This document shows positions 56,717 through 63,903 of a stretch of DNA of 64,000 nt, piece after piece (the first letter of the stretch is position 1; every line of letters starts with the position of its first letter). A program made the translations under genes and the position numbers. The stretch is from JACKII01 sp965202745 (GTDB lineage: Bacteria > Pseudomonadota > Alphaproteobacteria > Bin95): NCBI GenBank assembly GCA_965202745.1, contig CBDBCB010000021.1, positions 584,795 through 648,794 of the forward strand, read 5' to 3'. The notes under the pieces were generated by a model. That model saw only the letters and a program-made list of their open reading frames with translations. It had not been told where the DNA came from and did no database searches.

Positions 56717-58089
56717 GAGAAACAGCTGACAGTTGGTGATTGGCCTGAGGGGCTGCATATCATGGCGTTGTTCCCGCGCCGCAATTCTCGCTGAGAAAAG
56801 GCTATGCCCCATGACGAGAGATACCATCACCGCGTTGCCCCATCCCAAGGGATTTTCCGCCGATCCGCTGACGGATTTGATCCGTTCCGGGGCGCGGCAG
56901 TTGATCGAGCAAGCGCTTGAAGCTGAGTGGAGCGCATGGCTTGCGCCATTTTCCAATGAGACGACGTCCGAGGGGCCCGCGCGGGTCGTTCGTCACGCTC
57001 ACCTGCCAGAACGAGAGGGAATGACCGGGATTGGCCCAGTGCCCGTGAAAGGGCCACGCGGGCGGGATCGTGATCGGCAGGCTGAGAAGGGTCGGTTCTC
57101 TTCTTCGATCCTGCCACCGTATCTGCGCAAGGCGAAGTCCGTCGAGGACTTACTGCCCTGGCTTTCCCTCAACGGCATTTCCACGGGCGATTTTCAGGCG
57201 GCCTTGGCCGCGCTGCTCGGGCCGAACGCGGCGGGCCTGTCGTCCCCCACCATCTCGCGGCTGAAGTCCAATTGGTGGGAGGAGTACGACCGCTGGCAGA
57301 AGCGCGATCTCAGCGCCCGGCGCATCGTCTATGTCTGGGCGGATGGCGTCTATTTCCAGCCAAGGATGGAAGAAAAGCAATGTGTTCTGGTGCTGATCGG
57401 CGCGGATGAATGGGGCCGAAAGGAGATACTGGGGCTGATCGACGGCTATCGCGAAAGGACCCAAAGCTGGCGCGCGCTCCTGCTCGACCTCAAGTGGCGC
57501 GGCCTCAATCACGCGCCCGATCTCGCGGTAGGCGACGGTGCACTGGGCTTCTGGGCCGCCCTTCGCGCGGTCTTCGGCGTGACCGCAGAACAGCGCTGCT
57601 GGTTCCATAAAACCGGCAATGGGCTGAAGGCAATGCCCCAATCGGTGCAAGCGAAAGCCAAAGGCTCCCTGCACGACATCTGGCAGGTAGAGACGAAGGC
57701 CGAAGCCATGGCGGCCTGCGATTTCTTCATCGAGACCTACGGCGTGAAAGACGAACAAGCGGTAGCCAAATGGATCAAAGACCGTGACGTGCTGCTGGCC
57801 TTCTATGATTTCCCGGCAGAACAGTGGAAACACATCAGAACCACCCATCCCATCGAAAGCGCCTTCGCGACGGTGCGCCACCGGACAGGTAAAACCAAAG
57901 GCTGTCTGAGCCGAAAGACCGCCCTCGCCATGGCGGTCAGGCTCCTGATGTCAGCGCAGGGCACATGGCGAAAGCGCGACGGCGCAAATCGCATGCCTGG
58001 GATAATCCAGGGCATTGCATTCATCGACGGGATCAAACAAATGCAAAACGCCGCCTGATCAAGCCGTCACCAACTTTCGGCCATAACTC
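56717..58089 (+). mobile_element. IS256-family insertion sequence, copy 2
   Basis: It begins GAGAAACAGCTGACAGTTGG and ends, in reverse complement, GAGTTATGGCCGAAAGTTGG; these 23-base ends are imperfect inverted repeats. It is collinear with copy 1 over 1372 bases, with a few per cent difference. The outside 8-9 bases (CTGGGTTTG and ATAGGAGAG) do not match, so there is no target duplication. Orientation is opposite to copy 1, about 36 kb away. Confidence 0.9.
56811..58058 (+). CDS. IS256-family transposase (MULE-type DDE)
   Basis: It has 415 residues and the same family hallmarks as copy 1: VWADGVYFQPR, AVGDGALGFWAAL and HPIESAFATVRHRTGKTKGC. Differences from copy 1 include GLIDGYRER against GLTDGYRER and SLHDIWQVE against PLHDIWQAE. 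The Arg in VRHRTGK is the more usual residue, so this copy may be the more active one. The frame is complete. Confidence 0.93.
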   Translation: MTRDTITALPHPKGFSADPLTDLIRSGARQLIEQALEAEWSAWLAPFSNETTSEGPARVVRHAHLPEREGMTGIGPVPVKGPRGRDRDRQAEKGRFSSSILPPYLRKAKSVEDLLPWLSLNGISTGDFQAALAALLGPNAAGLSSPTISRLKSNWWEEYDRWQKRDLSARRIVYVWADGVYFQPRMEEKQCVLVLIGADEWGRKEILGLIDGYRERTQSWRALLLDLKWRGLNHAPDLAVGDGALGFWAALRAVFGVTAEQRCWFHKTGNGLKAMPQSVQAKAKGSLHDIWQVETKAEAMAACDFFIETYGVKDEQAVAKWIKDRDVLLAFYDFPAEQWKHIRTTHPIESAFATVRHRTGKTKGCLSRKTALAMAVRLLMSAQGTWRKRDGANRMPGIIQGIAFIDGIKQMQNAA

Positions 58090-58129
58090 ATAGGAGAGAG
58101 ACGATGGCCGAAGCGCATACAATTATTTT

Positions 58130-58151
58130 CGCAATTAGTAGTTAAGGGCTT
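58130..58151 (+). repeat. Left terminal inverted repeat of the IS1595-type element
   Basis: It reads CGCAATTAGTAGTTAAGGG then CTT. It pairs with the right end at 60479-60500, with mismatches only at positions 9 and 12. Confidence 0.9.
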
Positions 58152-58198
58152 GATTCTTTGCGCATTTGATGCTATATATGTTGCACACGGAGGAAATC

Positions 58199-59046
58199 AT
58201 GAACATCACCAGCGTTTTTTATAAGTTCCCGGATCAGGAAGCCTGCATTGCGGGGCTACAAACGTGGCTTGTAAAGATGATCAAGACCGCATTGGCCGAT
58301 GGAACTGTCATGGATGCAAATCCAGCTTCAACGTCCTGGCTGGTACAGTCTTTGAAAAAACCAAAATACCCCTTCAAAAATGGTTTTTGGGTGTTGCCTT
58401 GATTGTTAATGCCAGGAAAAGCCTATCAAGTTGTCAGCTTGCCCGTGATCTAGATATGAATCAAAAATCAGCATGGTTTATGCAGAAACGCATCCGCGCT
58501 GAAATGGCAAGCAAGCAGGGTGAAATCCTGTTACAAGGAATTGTTGAAGCTGACGAAACATATGTAGGTGGTAAACCACACAAGCGAAATAAACGTTTTA
58601 ATAACAACGATTTACCTCCTCCACCTCCTCCGCGATGAAGAGGGACACGCAAAACGTCGGTTATTGGCGCGGTAAAACGCGGCGGTAAAGTCGTTGCCCG
58701 TGTCGCCAGCAGCCTGACTGGCAAGGACATTCTAAACTTCATTCGTAGCAGCGTCGATCCCGAAGGCTCGCTGCTGATCACTGATGAATTCAAGGCTTAC
58801 AGCGCTGTTCGGGCAACCATGGCGCACGCCACAATCAATCATAGCAAGGGCGAATATGTTTTCGGCAACATCCATACCAACACCATTGAAGGCTTCTGGT
58901 CACTTCTCAAACGGGCCTGGTACGGATCGCATCATCATTATCGAAAATGCTATATGCCGCTCTATGTCGCGGAAGCATGCTGGAAGTACAATCAACGCAA
59001 GAACGACAACGCCTTCGGGTCTTTTATGCGGGGATGCTTTAAATGA
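58199..59046 (+). pseudogene. IS1595-family (ISXO2-like) transposase, frameshift and stop
   Basis: MNITSVFYKFPDQEACIAGL is the family start. After a frame change near 58260 come a zinc-ribbon remnant (WNCHGCKSSF), TKIPLQKWFLGVALI, VEADETYVGGKPHKR (first Asp), LLITDEFKAYSA (second Asp) and HTNTIEGFWSLLKRAW. TGA at 58636-58638 falls between a proline run and RGTRKTSVIGAV in the same frame. Two lesions make the transposase inactive as written. An upstream AGGAG lies at the usual distance. The stop overlaps the passenger ATG (ATGA). Confidence 0.85.
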
Positions 59047-60473
59047 ACCGACTCTTTTATGGCGACTGCCTGACTGTCATGCGAGAAATGCCGTTAGGCA
59101 GTGTTGATCTGATTTATTTGGATCCCCCTTTCAACTCAAACCGTGATTACAATGCGATTTATAAGGATGAGACAGGCCGTCCATTACCCGACCAGATTGA
59201 AGCTTTCTCCGATCTGTGGACTTTGGATGAAGATCGCGAACGGGCAATCAGAAATATGCCAATCCTTATGAGAGAATCCGGTGTTGATGACGGTATCACC
59301 GAGCTCTGGAAAATTTGGTGTAACGCCCTGCGCAAGACGCAGCCTGGCCTACTTGCCTATCTCAGCTACATGACCGAGAGACTCTTGCCCATGCGGAGTA
59401 TTCTCAAACCGACCGGATCAATTTATCTACACTGCGATCCTACTGCCAGTCATTACATCAAGGTGATGATGGACGGCATCTTGGGGCACGGAAATTTTCG
59501 GAATGAGATCATTTGGTGTTACAAATCTGGCGGCGCAAGCAAACGCTGGTTTGCAAAAAAACATGATACAATTCTATTTTATGCAAGAAATCACAGATAT
59601 TGCAAATTTAATCAGTTAAAGATCAAATCTTACGGCCAATCCGGAGGCGGCCATGGTGGTGCCATTAAATATTATAAAGATCAAAAAGGGACGTATTCAA
59701 TTGTAACAGCCCGCGACTGGTGGGAAATTTCAATGTTGGCAACGACCCATAGTGAAGGACTTGGTTATGCGACTCAAAAACCACTTGCCCTATTGGAGCG
59801 GATCATTGCTGCCAGCACCAACGAAGGTGATGTGGTGTTCGATCCGTTCTGCGGGTGTGCTACGACGCTGGAAGCTGCCCACAAACTTGATCGCAAGTGG
59901 ATCGGGATCGATATAGCCATTCACGCAATCAAGCGTGTCGCGAAGGTTCGGCTGGAAGATCGGCTTGGTTTGAAGAATGGTATTGATTTTGAGATCGAGG
60001 GTGTCCCACACAACATCGAGGGCGCTCGCGATCTATGGGAACGTGATAAATATCATTTTCAGAAATGGGCAATTGAGCAGATCGACGGCTTTGTCACTGC
60101 GCGAAAGACGGCTGATGGCGGTATTGACGGGCGGCTCTATTTTGATATGGGAGGACGCAATCTTGAAAGCATGATGTTGGAAGTGAAGGGCGGCAGAAAT
60201 ATCGGTATCAGTGTTGTGCGGAACCTCCGAGGGGTTCTTGAACGCGAAAATGTGCCCATGGCAGGCTTAATCATCATGGACAATCCAGGGCCGACTAAGA
60301 TGCGGAACTTTGCTCGCGAAATGGCGTCGGCAGGCGATCTTGAAGTCATGGGTGTTCAGTATTCGCGAATGCAATTGCTGACCGTTCAGGACATTCTTAA
60401 CGGCAAGCGGTTTCCGACGCCTTCTGTGGCGCGGGCCAAAGGGGCGGCACAGCCTGTACTGCCGCTGGGTTGA
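59043..60473 (+). CDS. DNA methyltransferase fused to an Mrr-like PD-(D/E)XK nuclease domain
   Basis: Residues 1 to about 300 are a beta-class amino-methyltransferase: motif IV DPPF at 27-30 precedes SAM motif I DPFCGCATT at 267-275, with a target-recognition stretch between. It should methylate adenine N6 or cytosine N4. Residues about 330-450 hold DGGIDG with Asp362 and then LEVKGG with Glu380 and Lys382, the D...ExK pattern of Mrr-type nucleases, followed by VRNLRGVLERE as in that family. The single 476-residue chain may therefore both mark and cut DNA. It is translationally coupled to the transposase and is intact, unlike it. Confidence 0.88.
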   Translation: MNRLFYGDCLTVMREMPLGSVDLIYLDPPFNSNRDYNAIYKDETGRPLPDQIEAFSDLWTLDEDRERAIRNMPILMRESGVDDGITELWKIWCNALRKTQPGLLAYLSYMTERLLPMRSILKPTGSIYLHCDPTASHYIKVMMDGILGHGNFRNEIIWCYKSGGASKRWFAKKHDTILFYARNHRYCKFNQLKIKSYGQSGGGHGGAIKYYKDQKGTYSIVTARDWWEISMLATTHSEGLGYATQKPLALLERIIAASTNEGDVVFDPFCGCATTLEAAHKLDRKWIGIDIAIHAIKRVAKVRLEDRLGLKNGIDFEIEGVPHNIEGARDLWERDKYHFQKWAIEQIDGFVTARKTADGGIDGRLYFDMGGRNLESMMLEVKGGRNIGISVVRNLRGVLERENVPMAGLIIMDNPGPTKMRNFAREMASAGDLEVMGVQYSRMQLLTVQDILNGKRFPTPSVARAKGAAQPVLPLG

Positions 60474-60478
60474 TAGAT

Positions 60479-60500
60479 AAGCCCTTAAATATTAATTGCG
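60479..60500 (-). repeat. Right terminal inverted repeat of the IS1595-type element
   Basis: Read on the minus strand from 60500 it is CGCAATTAATATTTAAGGG then CTT, matching the left end at 20 of 22 positions. The target duplication ATTATTTT follows at 60501. Confidence 0.9.
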
Positions 60501-60521
60501 ATTATTTTATCAACACCTAAA

Positions 60522-60746
60522 TTATTTTTCCCACCGTTTCGCAGCGGCCTTCTTCGCGATCTCGCTCCGTTGTGCTGCTGTTAGCTTTGAAGCCCTAGCT
60601 TTCCCACCCTTCCTGCCCATCGCCTGGGCAGCTTTGTCCTTGCCGTCATCCTCTGGCGTTTCTTCCACTTCGCCCGTTGCGATCCGGGCTACTCTGACGG
60701 CATTGCCCACTACGTCACGCGGGCGCTTCGGTTTCTTATCGGCCAT
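60522..60746 (-). CDS. Small KGG-motif protein of unknown function
   Basis: A 74-residue charged protein, MADKKPKRPRDVVGNAVRVA, then AMGRKGGKARASKLTAAQR and AKKAAAKRW at the end. The GxKGGxARA plus LTxxQRxEIAKKAAxxRW pattern is widespread in proteobacteria, often in accessory regions, without a known function; its basic character suggests nucleic-acid contact. The ATG at 60746 is chosen because AGGAG lies 5 bases before it, and an upstream in-frame ATG (60770) lies inside the hairpin. The gene is just outside the IS1595-type element. Intact. Confidence 0.75.
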   Translation of the reverse strand: MADKKPKRPRDVVGNAVRVARIATGEVEETPEDDGKDKAAQAMGRKGGKARASKLTAAQRSEIAKKAAAKRWEK

Positions 60747-60753
60747 GGTTTCT

Positions 60754-60783
60754 CCTATGATGCTTGTCACTAAGCATCATAGG
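60754..60783 (-). promoter_or_regulatory. Perfect 12-bp hairpin covering the ribosome site of the KGG gene
   Basis: CCTATGATGCTT and AAGCATCATAGG are perfect reverse complements with a 6-base loop. On the minus strand the 3' arm ends AGG, the first three bases of the AGGAG ribosome site, whose last two bases lie just outside the stem. Folding of the leader would therefore hide part of the ribosome site. It could also be a DNA operator for a dimeric repressor. Confidence 0.6.
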
Positions 60784-60826
60784 AAGCCTGGCTAGGTTCC
60801 GATAGGATTATCAACCGCCGCCAATT

Positions 60827-61854
60827 TCAAACTGAGACACTACCGACTGGCGCGCTGTGGGCCAGGGTGGAGAATGCCGTCAGCCCCTGGCCCACCGAAC
60901 AGCCGATGGCGATGACGCCGCCTGTTCCCATCAAAAACGCGCCAAACAACTGACGGCCCAGTTCCCGCGGATCATCGCAGGCCTCCCAGTGAAAATGCCC
61001 GCGGGAGATGCTGCCGACCAGCGCCCCAATGACGACTCCGGCTATCGATCCCACACCGAAGCTCAGGCCCCCGCCGGACGCCGTCATCAGGTACAGAACC
61101 GTCTCTCCCGGTGGCGCGCTAAAGGTAAAGGACTCCACGGCGACCGGATGAAAGGCAGCGGAGGCAACCCACGTTGTACCGATCCAACCGCCGACGACCG
61201 CCACAGCAACCCCGGCGGACCAAAACAGGTAGGAGCGGACAGCCAGAAAGCTAGGGCTGGAAAGGGCCCAGCCAATGAAAAGCGCGGCGATTACGATGGC
61301 TATATAAACCGGCGGCACGTTCAAAAGACCCCCCAGGCTGTCTGCATAGTTGAACCCCAGCGAGTCCGGATCACGCTCTATCCTGGGGAACAGGGCCACG
61401 CGCAACCCGGCCAGCGGCCCGCCGGCTGCCATATAGGCGGAGATGCCGATGACCAGCACAATCACAAACGACCGCAAATCGCCGCCGCCGAACCGAGCCA
61501 GCGCGCCATAGCCGCAATTCCCGGCAATCGCCATTCCATAGCCGAACATCAATCCGCCAACGATGCTGGCAATCGGGTCCAGGCGAGGGTTTTGTAGTGC
61601 GACTGCTCCAACCCGACAAGTTTCAGGGTCAGCGCAATTTGAACACCAATAATCGAAAGGCCCAAGGCCAGTCCCCACATCCGGATGCGCTTCCAATTAC
61701 CGGCGTAGAGCACATCCTCCACAGCACCCAAGGTGCAAAAGCGGCCGCGGCGGGCAGCCAGTCCCAGGATGATGCCACCGCTCAACCCGACCAGCGCCTC
61801 CGCCACGCCATGGGAAATGAGCCAATCTATGCCGTGCGTTCGCCAGCTACGCAC
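60827..61854 (-). pseudogene. YeeE/YedE-family sulfur transporter, frameshifted and C-terminally altered
   Basis: GLSGGIILGLAARRGRFCTLGAVED and, after a frame change near 61580, GGLMFGYGMAIAGNCGYGALARFGGG and GTGGVIAIGCSVGQGLTAFSTLA are the duplicated cysteine-containing transport motifs of the YeeE/YedE (thiosulfate/sulfur-species) family. After HSAPVGS the usual last 20 or so residues are replaced by a short unrelated tail. The start GTG at 61854 overlaps the end of the BigR-like gene by 8 bases. About ten membrane segments. The transporter is likely under that repressor. Confidence 0.8.
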
Positions 61855-62191
61855 TCGGTTTCGGCTTGCAGAACAAGTCGTAGATCGTTTCCAGCATTTG
61901 GCGGACCTCGTCGCTGCCCAAGCGGTAGTAGATGGTCTTGCCGTCCCGGCGGAACGTCACGAGCCCTTCCAGCCGCAAGCGCGCCAATTGCTGGGAAACC
62001 GCAGCCTGCCGGGCCGACAGGAACTCCTCAAGCTCGGTCACGGATTTCTCGCCAAACGCCAGATGGCAAAGTATCAGCAGCCGACTTTCCTGCGAGAGCG
62101 CTTTCAGGAATCTGGCCGCATTGCGGGCATTTTCCAGCATCTCGTCAAGTTCTTCATTGTCGGATATTTCATCGAAAACGGGCAGTGGCAT
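61847..62191 (-). CDS. ArsR-family persulfide-responsive repressor (BigR/SqrR-like)
   Basis: A 114-residue winged-helix ArsR protein. AARFLKALSQESRLLILCHL precedes GEKSVTELEEFLSARQAAVSQQLARL (recognition helix) and RRDGKTIYYRLGSDEV (wing). The two cysteines used by BigR/SqrR to sense persulfide are present, in LLILC (Cys42) and DLFC (Cys108), and no metal-binding ArsR motif is seen. In relatives the repressor controls sulfur-detoxification genes such as the YeeE/YedE transporter that overlaps it here. Ribosome site AGGAAG. Intact. Confidence 0.88.
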   Translation of the reverse strand: MPLPVFDEISDNEELDEMLENARNAARFLKALSQESRLLILCHLAFGEKSVTELEEFLSARQAAVSQQLARLRLEGLVTFRRDGKTIYYRLGSDEVRQMLETIYDLFCKPKPSA

Positions 62192-62249
62192 TTGGCTTCC
62201 TAGTTCCCAAACTGTCTATGGCTGGCTAGTGACAATGGAAAGCCGTTTG

Positions 62250-62545
62250 TCAGGAATCTGATTTTGGCAGTTTTTCCAACAGTTTTCCAAGCATTCCCCA
62301 AAAAAAGTCCTCTCCCGGATATCCCTCTATGCGTCCCACTTCCTTGCCCTCGTCGATCAGGACAAACGTGGGTATGTATTGTGCCTGGGATCGCATCGTG
62401 CTGGTCTCCGGGACCCGGTCATGAATACTGGCGGGGCTCGCCGCCCCTCATCGGTCTGGTCATAAACAACGCCGATTTCTTCCCGCCAGCGCTCACACCA
62501 AACGCAGTGTTCTTCATCGAACATCGGAAGCTCAGCAGCGTTGGC
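62250..62545 (-). pseudogene. SoxS-like thioredoxin, frameshifted and without its signal peptide
   Basis: ANAAELPMFDEEHCVWCERWREE has the periplasmic cleavage site and the CxxC. After one base change near 62435 come SIHDRVPETSTMRSQAQYIPTFVLIDEGKEVGRIEGYPGEDFFWGML and a stop at 62250; the IEGYPGEDFFWG block is typical of SoxS-type regulatory thioredoxins. The hydrophobic signal sequence that should precede ANAAEL is absent, because ccdA coding sequence begins there on the other strand. No credible start exists. Confidence 0.78.
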
Positions 62546-63248
62546 GGGACTCTTGTCCTTCCTCTCGCCATGCATACTGCCCATTGTGCCCTTCTATTTG
62601 TGCTATCTGACAGGCGTTTCCTACGAAAAACTGACGAGCAAAGACCAGAGTCAGGCCGTCGACCGCCGCCAGATCGTGCTGTCTTCGGTCCTGTTTGCCA
62701 TCGGCGTTACGGTGGTTTTTGTGCTGATGGGGGCCACTGCAACCACGATCAGCCAGCAATTCCGCGAGTGGTTCGGCATTCTGAAATACGCGGCAGCCTT
62801 GCTGATCTTTGTCATGGGCCTGCACTTTTTGGGCGTCCTGCGCATCGGATTTCTGTACCGGGAAGCGCGGATTGACGCCGGGGAGCGCCGCTGGGGTGCT
62901 ATCGGCGCGCTGTTTATCGGCATGGCCTTTGCCTTTGGCTGGACCCCGTGCGTCGGCCCCGTTCTGGCTGCCATCCTGTTTACAGCCAGCGGAGCAGAGT
63001 CCGCCGGGCGCGGTACCATGCTGCTGTTCTCGTATGCAGCCGGGATGACCCTGCCTTTTATTCTGGCGGCCGTCTTTGTTGGCCCCTTCCTGCACTGGGC
63101 TGCCAAGTTCCGGCGCTACGTGCAATGGATAGAGCGGATCATGGGCGGGTTCCTGATCCTGTTCGCTATCCTGATTGCCACCGACAGTATGAACCTGATC
63201 ACCAACTGGATGCTGTCCATCGCCCCGGATATCGGGACGCTGCAATAG
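62541..63248 (+). CDS. ccdA: CcdA/SoxV-type thiol-electron transporter, N-terminus shortened
   Basis: It carries electrons from cytoplasmic thioredoxin across the inner membrane. GLLSFLSPCILPIVPFYLCYLTG (TM1, catalytic Cys) and FAFGWTPCVGPVLAAILF (TM4, second Cys) are present; six membrane segments over 235 residues. The only nearby start is TTG 62541, with no ribosome site. Normal proteins have about 10 more residues before AGLLSF. The frame is open upstream but runs into the opposite-strand thioredoxin. The 5' end was probably lost in the same event. The SoxW-like gene follows 82 bases later. Confidence 0.82.
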   Translation: MAGLLSFLSPCILPIVPFYLCYLTGVSYEKLTSKDQSQAVDRRQIVLSSVLFAIGVTVVFVLMGATATTISQQFREWFGILKYAAALLIFVMGLHFLGVLRIGFLYREARIDAGERRWGAIGALFIGMAFAFGWTPCVGPVLAAILFTASGAESAGRGTMLLFSYAAGMTLPFILAAVFVGPFLHWAAKFRRYVQWIERIMGGFLILFAILIATDSMNLITNWMLSIAPDIGTLQ

Positions 63249-63330
63249 CGCCCCGCGGCGTGGCACGAAACAGCCACGCGGCAAACAGACCGGCGCCTGA
63301 CATGAGTGACGTGAGAAAGAGGAGAAAGTG

Positions 63331-63903
63331 ATGAAACGGATTTTCGTCTCGGCCCTGGCAGCTCTGGCGTTTGCGCTCACGCCCATGGCCAACGCGGCGG
63401 AACTGGACGAAGACGGCCTGCACAAACAACCCTGGTTTGCGGTAACGTTCAAAGACATGACCGAAGACCTGGAAGCTGCAATAGACGAGGGCAAGCTGCT
63501 TGCCATATTCTTCGAACAGAGAGGCTGCATCTATTGCACCAAGATGCACAAGGAAGTGTTCTCCGACCCGGAAGTCGCAGACTACATCAAAGCAAATTAC
63601 ATGGTCGTGCAGATGAACCTGTTCGGCGATGAAGAAGTTACGGACTTTGACGGCACCGCTTTGCCGGAAAAGGATATGGCAAAGCGGTGGAACGTCCTCT
63701 ACACGCCCACGATCCTGTTCATGCCCGACAGCATTCCGGAATCCGGCACCGCACGGGATACAGCCGTCAGTCAGATCCCCGGTGCCTTCGGCAAATTTAC
63801 CACGCTGGATATGTTCCAATGGGTCGTGGAGAAAGGCTATGAGGGCGACGAGCACTTCCAGAAATACCACGCCCGCAAGTTCAACATCCGCAAAGGGAAA
63901 TAG
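63331..63903 (+). CDS. soxW: SoxW-like periplasmic thioredoxin
   Basis: MKRIFVSALAALAFALTPMANA is a signal peptide with cleavage before AELDED. IFFEQRGCIYCTKMHKEVF contains the redox CxxC, and VLYTPTILFMPDS the cis-Pro. The 190-residue protein should receive electrons from the CcdA/SoxV protein and reduce disulfides or persulfides in the periplasm. AGGAGAAAG precedes the ATG, and the GTG three bases earlier is less likely. Together with CcdA, the SoxS-like relic, BigR-like repressor and YeeE/YedE it forms a sulfur module. Intact. Confidence 0.85.
   Translation: MKRIFVSALAALAFALTPMANAAELDEDGLHKQPWFAVTFKDMTEDLEAAIDEGKLLAIFFEQRGCIYCTKMHKEVFSDPEVADYIKANYMVVQMNLFGDEEVTDFDGTALPEKDMAKRWNVLYTPTILFMPDSIPESGTARDTAVSQIPGAFGKFTTLDMFQWVVEKGYEGDEHFQKYHARKFNIRKGK

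Larger units (their letters stand above)
58122..60508 (+). mobile_element. IS1595-type element with methyltransferase-nuclease cargo, TSD ATTATTTT
   Basis: The 8-base direct repeats ATTATTTT at 58122-58129 and 60501-60508 bracket inverted ends CGCAATTA...TTAAGGGCTT at 58130-58151 and 60479-60500 (20 of 22 identical). An AT-rich 8-bp duplication is the known habit of IS1595-family elements. Inside are only a broken IS1595-type transposase and one passenger gene. The element proper is 2371 bases and is AT-richer than the chromosome around it. The perfect duplication says it arrived as one unit and has not been rearranged since. Confidence 0.9.

Noticed and set aside
19220..58089. The two IS256 copies as ends of a 36-kb composite transposon
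   Set aside because: The copies differ by several residues, lack target duplications singly or jointly, and the interval contains prfC, a housekeeping gene.
415..58638. Stop-codon recoding (selenocysteine, Trp or readthrough) to explain in-frame stops
   Set aside because: All three stop codons are involved, at positions where homologues have different residues (Glu, Tyr, Gln and others), and intact genes end normally at TAA, TAG and TGA.
58199..59046. Programmed frameshifting of the IS1595-type transposase
   Set aside because: Members of this family use one frame, no slippery A-run with a stem is seen near 58260, and there is an additional in-frame TGA at 58636.
60522..60746. KGG gene as part of the IS1595-type element
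   Set aside because: The right inverted repeat ends at 60500 and the target duplication at 60508, so the gene lies outside.
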